Positions 34,453 to 43,451 of a stretch of DNA of 64,000 nt are shown here, in pieces. The notes beneath the pieces were generated by a model that worked only from the letters and a program-made list of their open reading frames with translations, did no database searches and was not told where the DNA came from. Position 1 is the first letter of the stretch. Every line of letters begins with the position of its first letter. The translations under genes were made by a program, and so were the position numbers. This stretch comes from Agrobacterium vaccinii (GTDB lineage: Bacteria > Pseudomonadota > Alphaproteobacteria > Rhizobiales > Rhizobiaceae), in NCBI RefSeq assembly GCF_021310995.1, contig NZ_CP054151.1, positions 661,501-725,500 on the forward strand. The letters run 5' to 3'.

Positions 34453-35589
34453 GTGGTTCTTTTTTCCCCTTCTATTGCCAGCCCTTCGCGCTGCGTTTTG
34501 ACCGTCGCAGCAATTGTGATGGCAGTGTCTGGCTGCGTGTCACGCCCGACCACGACCGTTCTGCAACCGGTAACGCTGCGTCAGGGCGCGGGCGAACAGG
34601 TCAGCATTCTCGCGGTGACGAACCGTACGTCCGACAGCAAGGATCACTCCTTCGGAAACCGATGGGCAACGGATGTTCACTACGACCGCTTCGTGTTTTC
34701 CGTTCCAACGGACCGCGAAGGTGCTGCGATCACCTATCCCTCGGCAAAGCCCGATCCCAAACGGCAATTCATCGTAACGAAGCGCGAAAAACTGTCCCTG
34801 GACGCGCTGGTCGAGGATGCAACGCGGGCCGACCGGTTCGATGGGACAGCTTCGATTTTCGTGCATGGATACAATTACTCCTACCAAGAGGCCCTGTTCA
34901 GAACCGCCCAGATGTCCGCCGACGCGACCTCCATGAGCCCGCCTGTCATGTTCTCCTGGCCATCGGCTGCCAGCGTTACGGGTTACGTTACGGACAAGGA
35001 TGCCGTGCTGTATTCCCGCTCACAACTGGATGCGCTGATACAGGCGATGGCCAAGGCGCCGAAGATCAAGCGCATCGTGTTGTTCGGCCATAGCATGGGT
35101 GGCTTCCTGTCGATGGAAGTGGCACGGCAGTTGAAACTTCAGCGACGTGACGACGTTCTGGCAAAACTTCAGATCGTGCTTGCCGCACCGGATATTGATG
35201 TCGACGTGTTCCAGTCGCAGTTGCGTGACATCGGTCGTCTTCCCAACCCTATCGTTCTCCTGGTTTCCAAAAGCGACAATGCCTTGAGCGTGTCGAGCTT
35301 CATTGGCGGTGAGCGACCACGCGTGGGCCTGCTTAATATCGAGGACCCGTTGATCCAGCAGGCTGCAAAACAGGAACGACTTACGGTCATCGATATTTCT
35401 TCGCTGCAATCATCCGATGGGTTGGGGCACGACCGCTATGCCTCGCTTGCCCGGTTCTCCGGGGATATGTTGAAAGCGGATGCGAGGATGCGCACGAACG
35501 GCAACAATATCGGCGCCTTCGTATTCGATGCCGCCGGTGCCGCCGTCGCAAGCCCGTTCAAACTGGCGAGCCAGATCGCCCGTCAGTGA
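34453..35589 (+). CDS. DUF900-type alpha/beta hydrolase, lipoprotein
   Basis: The GTG at 34453 is preferred over an upstream ATG that lies inside the pump gene and before the terminator hairpin. The 378-aa protein starts with a lipoprotein signal (LTVAAIVMAVSGC28). The DUF900 hydrolase signs are ILAVTNRT near the start of the mature part, FVHGYNYSYQEALFRTAQ, the nucleophile elbow GHSMGGFLSMEV, and a later Asp in APDIDVD. The substrate is unknown; the family includes uncharacterised esterases anchored in the envelope. Confidence 0.85.
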   Translation: MVLFSPSIASPSRCVLTVAAIVMAVSGCVSRPTTTVLQPVTLRQGAGEQVSILAVTNRTSDSKDHSFGNRWATDVHYDRFVFSVPTDREGAAITYPSAKPDPKRQFIVTKREKLSLDALVEDATRADRFDGTASIFVHGYNYSYQEALFRTAQMSADATSMSPPVMFSWPSAASVTGYVTDKDAVLYSRSQLDALIQAMAKAPKIKRIVLFGHSMGGFLSMEVARQLKLQRRDDVLAKLQIVLAAPDIDVDVFQSQLRDIGRLPNPIVLLVSKSDNALSVSSFIGGERPRVGLLNIEDPLIQQAAKQERLTVIDISSLQSSDGLGHDRYASLARFSGDMLKADARMRTNGNNIGAFVFDAAGAAVASPFKLASQIARQ

Positions 35590-35677
35590 GCAAGTAGAAA
35601 GCATGTCCGGGGCGTCGATCTTGAAGATGTGGTTTGCAATTCAGCGATATCCTGACCGGCAGCATAGATTTGAAACG

Positions 35678-35705
35678 AAAAAGAGGCCGGGCACTGCCCG
35701 ACCTC
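35678..35705 (-). terminator. Rho-independent terminator of the TRAP operon
   Basis: On the minus strand GAGGTCGGGC and GCCCGGCCTC pair over 10 bp (one G-U) around a 3-nt loop, followed at once by TTTTT. It lies 25 bp beyond the stop of the TRAP binding protein, which is the last gene of the operon. Confidence 0.85.
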
Positions 35706-35729
35706 CAAACATTGTTTTTCTGGAAACAG

Positions 35730-36734
35730 TTACTTACGCATTTCCGACAGTTCCTTGACAATAGCATCAACGACATCAGGGCCGATTTGCTCCTTGTGCT
35801 TTTCGTAGACGATCATCGATTTTTCACGAATACGAGCCTGCTCTTCGGGAGACAGCGTGTTGACCTTCAAACCGGCTTCCCTGATCTTTTCGAGTGAGGT
35901 CTTGTTCAGTTCCTGAATGACCTTGCGCTCCTCATCGCGCCCGACCACGGCACATTCGCGAAGGGCGGCCTGCTCTTCCGGTGTGTAGCTGTCGAAAATG
36001 GCTTTCGAAAAGAGAAGCAGAAACGGAGTGTAGGCGTGATTGGTCTCGGTGATGTACTTCTGCACCTCGAAGAATTTCGACGTATCGATGGTGACGTAGG
36101 GGTTTTCCTGAGCATCGATGGCGTTGGTTTCCAGCGCCGAGAAGACTTCACCGAAGGCCATTGGCGTCGGGTTGGCACCGAGATTCTGGAAGGTATCGAG
36201 GAAGATGTTGTTCTGCATGACACGAACCTTCATCCCTGAGAAATCTTCCCATTTGGTCACGGGGCGGACCGAGTTGGACAGGTTGCGGAAGCCGTTTTCC
36301 CAATAAGCGAGGTTCACGAGCCCGGCTGCTTCCAGCTTCTCGTTCATCATGTCGCCGAACTTGCCGTCGAGGACCTTGTAAGCTTCCTGCGGGGTGGCGA
36401 ACAGGAACGGCAGGTCGAAGACGCCGAGTGCGGGAATGATGCCGACAAGCGGCGAGGACGAGGTGACGACACCCTCCTGAACACCAGAACGAAGCGCCTG
36501 TGTTGCCTGAAGGTCGCCGCCCAGTGCGCCGCCCCAGAATGCGGTGATCTTCAGTTTTTCGCCCGACTTTTCATCCAGGCAGGCCTGCATGGCCTTGATG
36601 CCGTTGCCAACCGGGTGGTCGGCATTGATGCCATTGGAAACACGAATGTTGCGGGCGTTGAATTCGGCGAAAGCTGGCATGGCAGCGGATAGGCCGAAGG
36701 CGAATGCCGTGGTGGCTAGAAGCAGTTTTCTCAT
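35730..36734 (-). CDS. TRAP transporter solute-binding protein, DctP family
   Basis: The 334-aa periplasmic protein has a signal peptide (KLLLATTAFAFGLSAAMPAFA) and DctP-family blocks: GINADHPVGNGIKAMQACLDEKSG, the segment FDLPFLFATPQEAY, and MKVRVMQNNIFLDTFQNLGANPTPMAFGEVFSALETNAIDAQENP, in which the conserved Arg (KVRVMQN) normally binds the carboxylate of the ligand. The ligand is therefore likely an organic or sugar acid. It follows the DctM gene by 45 bp and ends at a strong terminator. RBS CTGGGAGGATAAA precedes the ATG. Confidence 0.94.
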   Translation of the reverse strand: MRKLLLATTAFAFGLSAAMPAFAEFNARNIRVSNGINADHPVGNGIKAMQACLDEKSGEKLKITAFWGGALGGDLQATQALRSGVQEGVVTSSSPLVGIIPALGVFDLPFLFATPQEAYKVLDGKFGDMMNEKLEAAGLVNLAYWENGFRNLSNSVRPVTKWEDFSGMKVRVMQNNIFLDTFQNLGANPTPMAFGEVFSALETNAIDAQENPYVTIDTSKFFEVQKYITETNHAYTPFLLLFSKAIFDSYTPEEQAALRECAVVGRDEERKVIQELNKTSLEKIREAGLKVNTLSPEEQARIREKSMIVYEKHKEQIGPDVVDAIVKELSEMRK

Positions 36735-36779
36735 TTTATCCTCCCAGGATGATTGAAAACGACGGTTAAGTGCCGGCTG

Positions 36780-38057
36780 CTATCGCAGCCAGCGGGCAGG
36801 CACGAGCACGATGTCAGGGAATATGACCAGCAGGAACAGCACGATGGTTTGCGCCAGAAGGAACGGCCACACCCCGATGGTGACCTTGCCGAGCGGAATG
36901 CGCCCGACGCCACTGACGACATTGAGCACCACGCCGACCGGCGGCGTGATCAAGCCGATACAATTGTTCATGATGAACATGACACCGAAATAGACGGGGT
37001 CAATGCCAGCCTGCTTGATGATCGGCATCAGTACCGGCGTCAGAATAAGGATCGTCGGTGTTAGATCCAAAGCCGTGCCGACGACCAGAACGAGGATCAT
37101 GATCACGAACATCAGCAGCATGGGCCGGTCGATCAGCGGCTCGATATAACCTGCGATCTCTGCGGGAATATTAGCGGCGGTGATAAGCCATGCGGAGACA
37201 AGCGCAGCGCACACCAGGAACATTATGACCGAGGTGGTCTTGGCCGCCTGCAAAATGACACGCGGCAGGTCGCGAGGCTTGAGCTCGCGGTAGATGACCA
37301 TGCCGACGAACATGGCATAGGCGGCAGCAATGACCGCCGCTTCCGTTGGCGTGACGACGCCCGCCTTGATGCCACCGAGAATGATGACAGGCATGCCCAG
37401 CGCCCACGCGGCACGACCGGTTGCGTTGAGACGTTCTGACATCGGCGCTTTCGGCAAGGGCTGCACATTGTCCTTGCGAACGACGATCAACCAAGCAACA
37501 ACCAGCGACAGGCCCATCAGAATGCCGGGCACGATACCCGCCATGAAGAGCTGGGTGATCGACACGTTGGCTGCCACGCCGAAAACGATGAAGGCCATGG
37601 ACGGCGGAATGACCGGAGCGATGATGCCACCGGCGGCAATCAGACCACCGGCACGCGGCACATTATACCCGGCCTTCGCCATCATCGGCAGCAGGATGGC
37701 GGCGAGCGCTGCCGTATCGGCGGCAGCAGAGCCCGAGATGCTGGCCATGATGATGGCAGCCAGAATGGCAACGATGCCGAGGCCACCCCTGATGTGGCCG
37801 ACGCAAGCGATGGCGAAATCGATGATGCGGCGCGACAGGCCGCCGGAATTCATCAGTTCACCTGCGAGAATGAAGAAGGGAATGGCCAGAAGTGTGAAGG
37901 TATCGGCACCCGCAATCATGTTTTGCGCGATGATCTGCGTATTGAACATGCCCATGAACCACATGAGAATGACACCACAGAACATTAGCGCGAAGGCGAC
38001 GGGCACGCCGATGACCATTGCGCCCAGCAGCGATGCGATAAAGACAAGAAGTGTCAT
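36780..38057 (-). CDS. TRAP transporter large permease, DctM family
   Basis: The 425-aa protein is almost wholly hydrophobic, with about 12 predicted helices. It shows DctM signatures such as GVPVAFALMFCG, ISGSAAADTAALAAILLPMM and PPSMAFIVFGVAANVSITQLFMAGIVPG. It forms the sodium-driven transport channel with the small permease. Its ATG overlaps the stop of the small permease gene by one base. The two are followed by the binding protein, an ordinary TRAP operon order. Confidence 0.95.
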   Translation of the reverse strand: MTLLVFIASLLGAMVIGVPVAFALMFCGVILMWFMGMFNTQIIAQNMIAGADTFTLLAIPFFILAGELMNSGGLSRRIIDFAIACVGHIRGGLGIVAILAAIIMASISGSAAADTAALAAILLPMMAKAGYNVPRAGGLIAAGGIIAPVIPPSMAFIVFGVAANVSITQLFMAGIVPGILMGLSLVVAWLIVVRKDNVQPLPKAPMSERLNATGRAAWALGMPVIILGGIKAGVVTPTEAAVIAAAYAMFVGMVIYRELKPRDLPRVILQAAKTTSVIMFLVCAALVSAWLITAANIPAEIAGYIEPLIDRPMLLMFVIMILVLVVGTALDLTPTILILTPVLMPIIKQAGIDPVYFGVMFIMNNCIGLITPPVGVVLNVVSGVGRIPLGKVTIGVWPFLLAQTIVLFLLVIFPDIVLVPARWLR

Positions 38058-38590
38058 CAGGTCCGCTCCGCCAACTGCTCAAGGGTCAGGTTTTCACCTG
38101 CAAAGGCGGATATTTCTTCATCCGTCACGCGTCCTGTGACAAGGCGGATCAAACGTTCCAGTGCAATCAGCACCATGCCCGCGCCCGTAAACAGGCCGAT
38201 GCCGTAGACCCAGATCATCGACATGCCGGTGACGGGAGCCGCCATGCTGGCATTGATCGGAAACTGCTTCCACGTTCCCCAGAAGAAAATGGCAGAACAG
38301 GTGATGATCACCAGATTGGACAGGACCATGCAGATGATGCGGCCACGTCGCGATAGAAACATGACCAGCGTTTCGATGCCGAGATGGCTGTGTTCGCGGA
38401 AAGCGACGACGGCGCCGATAAAGGTCAGCCAGACGAAGAAATAGCGCGACATTTCCTCAGAGACATTGAGGCCGGAGTTGAAGCCGTAGCGCATGACGAC
38501 GTTGACGAAAACCATGATCGCCATGCCAGATAGCAGCAGGATCAGCAGAAGTTCGAGGAAGCGGTAAAACAGATCGATCGCTCTTTGCAT
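38057..38590 (-). CDS. TRAP transporter small permease, DctQ family
   Basis: The 177-aa protein has four predicted helices and the DctQ pattern MVFVNVVMRYGFNSGLNVSEEMSRYFFVWLTFIGAVVAFREHSHLGIE. It pairs with the large permease. The gene lies 3 bp after the FAH-family gene and touches the DctM gene, so it is the second of a four-gene operon: FAH enzyme, DctQ, DctM, DctP. Confidence 0.94.
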   Translation of the reverse strand: MQRAIDLFYRFLELLLILLLSGMAIMVFVNVVMRYGFNSGLNVSEEMSRYFFVWLTFIGAVVAFREHSHLGIETLVMFLSRRGRIICMVLSNLVIITCSAIFFWGTWKQFPINASMAAPVTGMSMIWVYGIGLFTGAGMVLIALERLIRLVTGRVTDEEISAFAGENLTLEQLAERT

Positions 38591-38593
38591 GGC

Positions 38594-39763
38594 TCAGATC
38601 TTTCCCAAAAGGCCGCGACCGGCAAGGTTGCGGATCAGCGAACCGACGCCGAACGTCCATTCCGGACAGGCATCCGTTCGCTCGACCCAGTTGACCAGCC
38701 GACCCAGTTTGGCCGTGGAGATTTCCACCCGGTCACCGACCTCGTGGGTGAAACCCTCGCCCGCACCGCGACGATCCTTGACCGGGGCGAACATGGTGCC
38801 GAGAAACAGGACGGCACCGTCGGGATATTGGTGATTGCGGTTGCGCAGTTGGGCGGCAAGGCTCTCGGGAGAACGGCTGATGGCCTCCATCGGGCTTTCG
38901 CCGGTCATTTCGAAACCATCTTCGCCATTGACGCGAAGTGCCACGCGGACGCGGCGCAGGTCGTCCATCGTAAAACCATCGTCGAAGAGGCGGATAAAGG
39001 GGCCGATGGAGCAGGACGCATTATTGTCCTTGGCCTTGCCCAGCAACAGTGCCGAACGCCCCTCGACATCGCGCAAGTTGACATCATTGCCGAGGCTGGC
39101 ACCAACAACCGTACCGTCGGAACGCAGGACGAGCACGACCTCCGGCTCAGGGTTGTTCCATTGCGAAATAGGATGGATGCCGACCAGATCGCCGCATCCG
39201 ACCGACGACATCGGCTGGGCCTTCGTGAAGATTTCCGCATCGGGACCGATGCCGACTTCGAGATATTGCGACCAGAGACCCATATCCTGCAAAAGCTTTT
39301 TCACGGACGCGGCCTGCTCGGAACCGGCAACCAGACCACGCAGACTATCGCCCAGAACGGGAGCGAGCTTAGCGCGAATGTCCTGCGCGCGGCGTGGATC
39401 GCCCTTGGCCTGCTCCTCGATCACGCGTTCCAGCATGCTGTCTGCAAAGGTCACGCCTGCGGCCTTCACGGCCTGCAAATCGATCGGCGCCAGAATTCTT
39501 CCTGCTTCGCCAGAGAGAAAACTTTCCACATCACCAAGGTCCGCAAGCCCTTGTGTCTGCTTCAAGAGGGAGCCGAGATTTTCGATTTCCAGAAGGGCGG
39601 ACATGGTGGCAGCAACGCTTGTCAGGTCCAGAACGCGCCCGCCGGAAATCAGCACCGGGCATGGGCCATCGCTGGCATTGGACCAGACGCGCCCGACCAA
39701 GAGAGCATTGGCGGCATCCTCGGGCAGAATGGATTCTGCGCGCAATACACGTTCGGAATTCAC
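38594..39763 (-). CDS. Fumarylacetoacetate hydrolase-family enzyme
   Basis: The GTG at 39763 is chosen because GGAGGA lies 7 nt upstream; the open frame extends five codons further but without a site. The 389-aa protein ends in an FAH domain with WNNPEPEVVLVL, GASLGNDVNLRDVEGRSALLLGKAKDNNASCSIGPFIRLFDDG and VLFLGTMFAP, including the acidic metal ligands. FAH-family enzymes hydrolyse, decarboxylate or dehydrate 2-keto acids. The context (TRAP transporter, DenD-like and FAD-linked dehydrogenases) suggests a 2-keto-3-deoxy sugar acid dehydratase or hydrolase. This is inference. Confidence 0.85.
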   Translation of the reverse strand: MNSERVLRAESILPEDAANALLVGRVWSNASDGPCPVLISGGRVLDLTSVAATMSALLEIENLGSLLKQTQGLADLGDVESFLSGEAGRILAPIDLQAVKAAGVTFADSMLERVIEEQAKGDPRRAQDIRAKLAPVLGDSLRGLVAGSEQAASVKKLLQDMGLWSQYLEVGIGPDAEIFTKAQPMSSVGCGDLVGIHPISQWNNPEPEVVLVLRSDGTVVGASLGNDVNLRDVEGRSALLLGKAKDNNASCSIGPFIRLFDDGFTMDDLRRVRVALRVNGEDGFEMTGESPMEAISRSPESLAAQLRNRNHQYPDGAVLFLGTMFAPVKDRRGAGEGFTHEVGDRVEISTAKLGRLVNWVERTDACPEWTFGVGSLIRNLAGRGLLGKI

Positions 39764-39816
39764 AGGTTTGTCCTCCACATTTCCGACAGGCTCTGCCCTC
39801 CAGCAGTGCTTGCCCT

Positions 39817-39837
39817 ATTGTCAGGATGTCTGACAAT
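39817..39837. promoter_or_regulatory. Predicted FadR/GntR operator upstream of the TRAP operon
   Basis: ATTGTCAG (39817-39824) and CTGACAAT (39830-39837) are a perfect 8-bp dyad with a 5-nt spacer, 53 bp upstream of the FAH-family start codon. The TTGTC/GACAA half-sites match those of FadR-type regulators, and such a regulator is encoded next door. Confidence 0.65.
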
Positions 39838-39927
39838 GCTCCCTCAAAATCTCTAATATGACTTTTCCATCATGTCCAGCGTGCAAAACTCAGTAAAACC
39901 GTATGCAGGCTGTGGAAAAGTTAAGCG

Positions 39928-40644
39928 TCAGTAAACTTCCATCGTCAGATCGACCCGCCCGGCAGCGCCCATCAGGTGGTGGCGCATGGCCAGGCGCGCC
40001 TTGACCGGATCGCGCGTCACGACCGCATCTCGGATCGCCACATGTTCCGCAATGGTGATTTCCACGATCTCTTCGAGAATGGCAGTGGCGCGCGCGGCAT
40101 TGATTGCCAGACTGATGCGCTCTGCGATAAAGCCGATGAACAGCGGAAAATATTCGTTATGCGTTGCCGCCGCCAGGGCGCGGTGGAAGGCGAGATCGGC
40201 GACGATGCCCTCCCCCGTCCACTTCGCAGCACCCGTCATCAGCGCTAGTGCCTCATCCAGCTTCTTCAGATCATCGTCATCGTGGTGAACGGCGGCAAGG
40301 CCTGCGGCCTCGATTTCCAGCGGCATGCGCAGCTGGAACAGACTACGAAAGCTCTCGCGGTCATATAGCGCGGTTTGCTCGATTCGGATGGAGCCACGAC
40401 CCGTGGCCTCGGTCACGAAGGCGCCGATGCCCTGCCGGGTCTCGACCAACCCTTCATTGCGCAACTCTGCAATGGCTTCGCGCACGACAGAGCGACTGAC
40501 GCCGAACGTCTTGGCAAGGATATGTTCGGTCGGCAGCCGGTCTCCCGGCACGATCCGTCCTTCGGCAATCTCCTTGCCGATATGCCCCGCAATGCGCGCC
40601 GGAAGATGTTCGCTACGTTTTAACTGGCCAAAATCCGCCGTCAT
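39928..40644 (-). CDS. FadR-type GntR regulator (FCD domain)
   Basis: The 238-aa protein has an N-terminal winged helix (RLPTEHILAKTFGVSRSVVREAIAELRNEGLVETRQGIGAFV) and a C-terminal FCD domain with the metal-binding pattern DLAFHRALAAATHN and a later RHH. FCD domains sense organic acids. It lies between the FAD-linked oxidase gene (35 bp upstream) and the FAH-TRAP operon. TTGTC-type dyads or half-dyads occur at 39817-39837, 40667-40677 and 42203-42221, so it probably represses both operons and the divergent dehydrogenase. Confidence 0.92.
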   Translation of the reverse strand: MTADFGQLKRSEHLPARIAGHIGKEIAEGRIVPGDRLPTEHILAKTFGVSRSVVREAIAELRNEGLVETRQGIGAFVTEATGRGSIRIEQTALYDRESFRSLFQLRMPLEIEAAGLAAVHHDDDDLKKLDEALALMTGAAKWTGEGIVADLAFHRALAAATHNEYFPLFIGFIAERISLAINAARATAILEEIVEITIAEHVAIRDAVVTRDPVKARLAMRHHLMGAAGRVDLTMEVY

Positions 40645-40666
40645 GCAATCGGTCCGTCCTTTGATG

Positions 40667-40677
40667 TTGCCAGACTA
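40667..40677. promoter_or_regulatory. Weak FadR/GntR operator-like site before the regulator gene
   Basis: TTGCCAGACTA matches the TTGTCnGACAA pattern at most positions and lies about 20 bp before the regulator start. It also overlaps the end region of the oxidase gene intergenic gap. It might provide autoregulation; the match is imperfect. Confidence 0.35.
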
Positions 40678-40679
40678 TT

Positions 40680-42125
40680 CTATGAACTGCGGGTGAAATT
40701 CAATTGGCAGCCGGGGTTCATTACCATGGCGGGATCAATGGCCTGTTTCAGCGCGCCCAGAAGTGCGCGGTGGGCGGGTGCCAGCCTTGCCTCGAAATCC
40801 GCACGTTTGAGACGACCAATGCCGTGTTCAGCGCTGATGCTGCCGCTGTAGCGATCGACAACCGCATTCACCACGGTTTTGGCCTCATAGATCATCGCGT
40901 CGGTCTCCTGCCTGCCAACGCCGCTCGGAGGCAGCACGTTCAGATGCACATTGCCATCCCCCACGTGTCCATAGGACACGCTGAGACACTGCGGCAAAGC
41001 CTCTGACACGGCCCGCTCGGCATCAGCCACAAAATCGGCCAGGCGCGACAGCGGTACGGAAATGTCCGTGCGCATATGTGGTCCGCGCTTCGCCTGACCC
41101 TCGTTCATGCCTTCGCGAATGAGCCAGAGATTGCGGGCCTGCGCCTGCGAGACGGCAATAACGCCATCCACCACCAACCCGTCCTCCATGACGCCGGTCA
41201 GGAACCGTTGCATCAAATCCGGTATATCGACCAGCCCGGAACCGGATATCTCCATCAGCACATAGGCGGGATAGTCACCAGCCATCGGCATGGGCAGATC
41301 GGGCAGCGCTTCCTTCGCAAGCGTCAGCGCAACCGGTGGCATGAATTCAAACGCAGACATCAGGTCGCAGCAGTCGCGCCGGGCGCGGCGGTATAGCTTG
41401 ATGACATCACCGAGCGAGTTTAGGCCCAAAAGAGCCGTCTCGACCTGGTCCGGCAACGGCGTCAGCTTGATCGAGACCGCCGTGATGATGCCAAGCGTTC
41501 CCTCGGAGCCGATGAAGATTTGCTTCAGATCGATGCCGCGATTGTCCTTGCGCAGCGTGGAAAGGCCGTTGAAAATCGTGCCATCCGGCAAGACGACTTC
41601 CAGACCCAGAACCAGCTCCCGTGTCATGCCATAGCGCAGGACATTGATGCCGCCAGCATTGGTGGCGACGTTGCCGCCGATGCGGCACGACCCCTGTGCA
41701 CCCAGAGCTAGCGGGAAAAACATGCCCATTTCAGCAATCCGGTCCTTGACCTCGGAGAGGACGCAGCCCGCCTCGACCACCGCCGAAAAATCGTCGGCAT
41801 CGATATTTCTGATCGTGTTCATACGCTCAAGGCTAAGCACGATTTGCGTTTCGGGTTGATCGGGAATAGCGCCCAGCACGAGGCCGGTATTGCCGCCCTG
41901 CGGAATGATCGAAAGCCCCAGCGCCCCGCAGGTGCGGATGGCATCACTGACATCCTGCGTCGAGCGTGGGCGCAGAACGGCAAGGGCATTGCTCGTCACA
42001 TCGCCATGCCAGTCACGGCAGAAACGTTCCATTTGTGCCGGGTTGGTCAGAACGACATCGTTGCCGAGAGCTGCGATGAGAGATGTCTGCAAATGCGCCG
42101 ATTTATCCATGACACCAACACTCAT
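40680..42125 (-). CDS. FAD-linked oxidase (GlcD / D-2-hydroxyacid dehydrogenase type)
   Basis: From the ATG at 42125 (AAAGGTGGG upstream) the protein has 481 aa. The PCMH FAD domain is visible in VLRPRSTQDVSDAIRTCGALGLSIIPQGGNTGL and GAQGSCRIGGNVATNAGGINVLRYGMTRE. The C-terminal cap domain includes YGHVGDGNVHLNV and the closing EHGIGRLKR. Such enzymes oxidise D-2-hydroxyacids (lactate, glycolate, 2-hydroxyglutarate) and pass electrons to the respiratory chain. Next to a sugar-acid dehydrogenase the substrate may be an aldonic or C4 hydroxyacid. It is divergent from the DenD-like gene across an operator. Confidence 0.9.
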   Translation of the reverse strand: MSVGVMDKSAHLQTSLIAALGNDVVLTNPAQMERFCRDWHGDVTSNALAVLRPRSTQDVSDAIRTCGALGLSIIPQGGNTGLVLGAIPDQPETQIVLSLERMNTIRNIDADDFSAVVEAGCVLSEVKDRIAEMGMFFPLALGAQGSCRIGGNVATNAGGINVLRYGMTRELVLGLEVVLPDGTIFNGLSTLRKDNRGIDLKQIFIGSEGTLGIITAVSIKLTPLPDQVETALLGLNSLGDVIKLYRRARRDCCDLMSAFEFMPPVALTLAKEALPDLPMPMAGDYPAYVLMEISGSGLVDIPDLMQRFLTGVMEDGLVVDGVIAVSQAQARNLWLIREGMNEGQAKRGPHMRTDISVPLSRLADFVADAERAVSEALPQCLSVSYGHVGDGNVHLNVLPPSGVGRQETDAMIYEAKTVVNAVVDRYSGSISAEHGIGRLKRADFEARLAPAHRALLGALKQAIDPAMVMNPGCQLNFTRSS

Positions 42126-42202
42126 CGTCCCACCTTTCGCGCAATCCACCAGCTCATTTTTTGTCTTGATGGATCAAATCTCTGTTTTCAAAATGCCAAT
42201 AT

Positions 42203-42221
42203 AAGGTTATCAGACAACCTT
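42203..42221. promoter_or_regulatory. Predicted FadR/GntR operator between oxidase and DenD-like genes
   Basis: AAGGTTATCAGACAACCTT contains the dyad AAGGTT/AACCTT (7-nt centre) and, inside it, TTATCAGACAA, which fits TTGTCnGACAA with one mismatch. It lies between two divergent genes and could control both. Confidence 0.55.
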
Positions 42222-42293
42222 ACAATAGGAATTTTAAGCCGGGTGGCGATGCCTAAAAGCGCGTCACGGCTATGTTGCGGAGGAGAAAAAGCG

Positions 42294-43277
42294 ATGCATA
42301 TTCTGATTATTGGCGCGGCGGGGATGGTCGGCAGAAAACTGGCGGCGAAGCTCTCCAGCGACGGGCAACTGGGCGGCAAAGCCGTTGAGCGGATGACACT
42401 GGTTGACGTCGTTGCGCCAGAGGGACCGCAGGGTTTCACAGGCGTCGTCGATGCAAGAGAGGCCGATCTTTCGGCACCGGGTGAGGCCGAGGCGCTGATT
42501 GCGACACGGCCCGACGTTATCTTTCATCTGGCGGCCATCGTCTCTGGCGAAGCGGAGCAGGATTTCGACAAGGGCTACCGCATCAATCTGGATGGCACCC
42601 GCTACCTGTTTGACGCCATTCGTCTGGCCCATGGTGAAGATGGCTACAAGCCCCGCGTCGTCTTCACATCGTCCATTGCCGTCTTCGGTGCACCGCTGCC
42701 CTATCCCATCGCGGACGATTACCACACGACACCGCTGACCAGTTACGGCACGCAAAAGGCCATCTGCGAACTGCTCCTATCCGACTACAGCCGTCGCGGC
42801 TTTTTTGATGGCATTGCCATCCGCTTGCCAACCATCTGCATCCGCCCCGGCAAGCCAAACAAGGCCGCCTCCGGTTTCTTCTCCAACATTTTGCGTGAAC
42901 CTCTGGTCGGTCAGGAAGCAGTTTTGCCCGTGTCTGAAGACGTGCGCCATTGGCACACATCGCCACGCTCCGCCGTCGGCTTTTTGCTGCACGGCGCGAT
43001 CATCGATCTTGACAGGGTCGGACCACGCCGGGCGCTCTCCATGCCGGGCCTTAGCGCCACTGTGGGCGAACAAATCGAAGCATTGCGCCGCGTAGGAGGC
43101 GAAAAGGCCGTGGCCCTGATCCGCAGGGAGCCGGATGAGATGATCATGAACATGGTGGCTGGCTGGGCACCCGGCTTTGAAGCGACACGCGCAAAGGCAC
43201 TGGGCTTCACAGCCGAGACCTCCTTCGATGAGATCATTCAGGCGCATATCGAAGATGAACTAGGCGGCCAGCTGTAG
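42294..43277 (+). CDS. DenD-like NAD-dependent sugar-acid dehydrogenase (extended SDR)
   Basis: The 327-aa protein starts at the ATG at 42294, which has GGAGGAG about 9 nt upstream; the frame extends much further upstream but is antisense to the oxidase gene. It has the nucleotide motif G7-x2-G10-x2-G13 (IIGAAGMVGRKL), LVDVVAP, the active-site S126/S127, Y151 and K155 (SYGTQK), and HWHTSPRSAVGFL. The closest remembered family is D-erythronate dehydrogenase DenD, which oxidises D-erythronate to 2-keto-D-erythronate. The usual partners OtnK, OtnC and OtnI are not in the window, so the exact substrate is open. Confidence 0.85.
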   Translation: MHILIIGAAGMVGRKLAAKLSSDGQLGGKAVERMTLVDVVAPEGPQGFTGVVDAREADLSAPGEAEALIATRPDVIFHLAAIVSGEAEQDFDKGYRINLDGTRYLFDAIRLAHGEDGYKPRVVFTSSIAVFGAPLPYPIADDYHTTPLTSYGTQKAICELLLSDYSRRGFFDGIAIRLPTICIRPGKPNKAASGFFSNILREPLVGQEAVLPVSEDVRHWHTSPRSAVGFLLHGAIIDLDRVGPRRALSMPGLSATVGEQIEALRRVGGEKAVALIRREPDEMIMNMVAGWAPGFEATRAKALGFTAETSFDEIIQAHIEDELGGQL

Positions 43278-43451
43278 AAACAGATTTTCGAAGAATTTTT
43301 GACTTGGCGACCGATACTTTCCAATATATGACGAAATTATAGAAGGATATTCCATCAAGTCGCCCGGAAAGAGATAAAACGTCGTGATCCGCTTTAGTCA
43401 CACCTGTTACAGACCCCTGTGGATTTCACTTGCGATCAGGAGGAGCGTGGC

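Noticed and set aside
38585..39856. Open frame of 423 codons on the plus strand
   Set aside because: Antisense to the FAH-family gene, with no family resemblance; it would also cross the operator at 39817-39837.
41844..42293. N-terminal extension of the DenD-like protein by 150 codons
   Set aside because: The extension is antisense to the oxidase gene and crosses the divergent promoter region. GGAGGAG and the Rossmann start at 42294 mark the true beginning.
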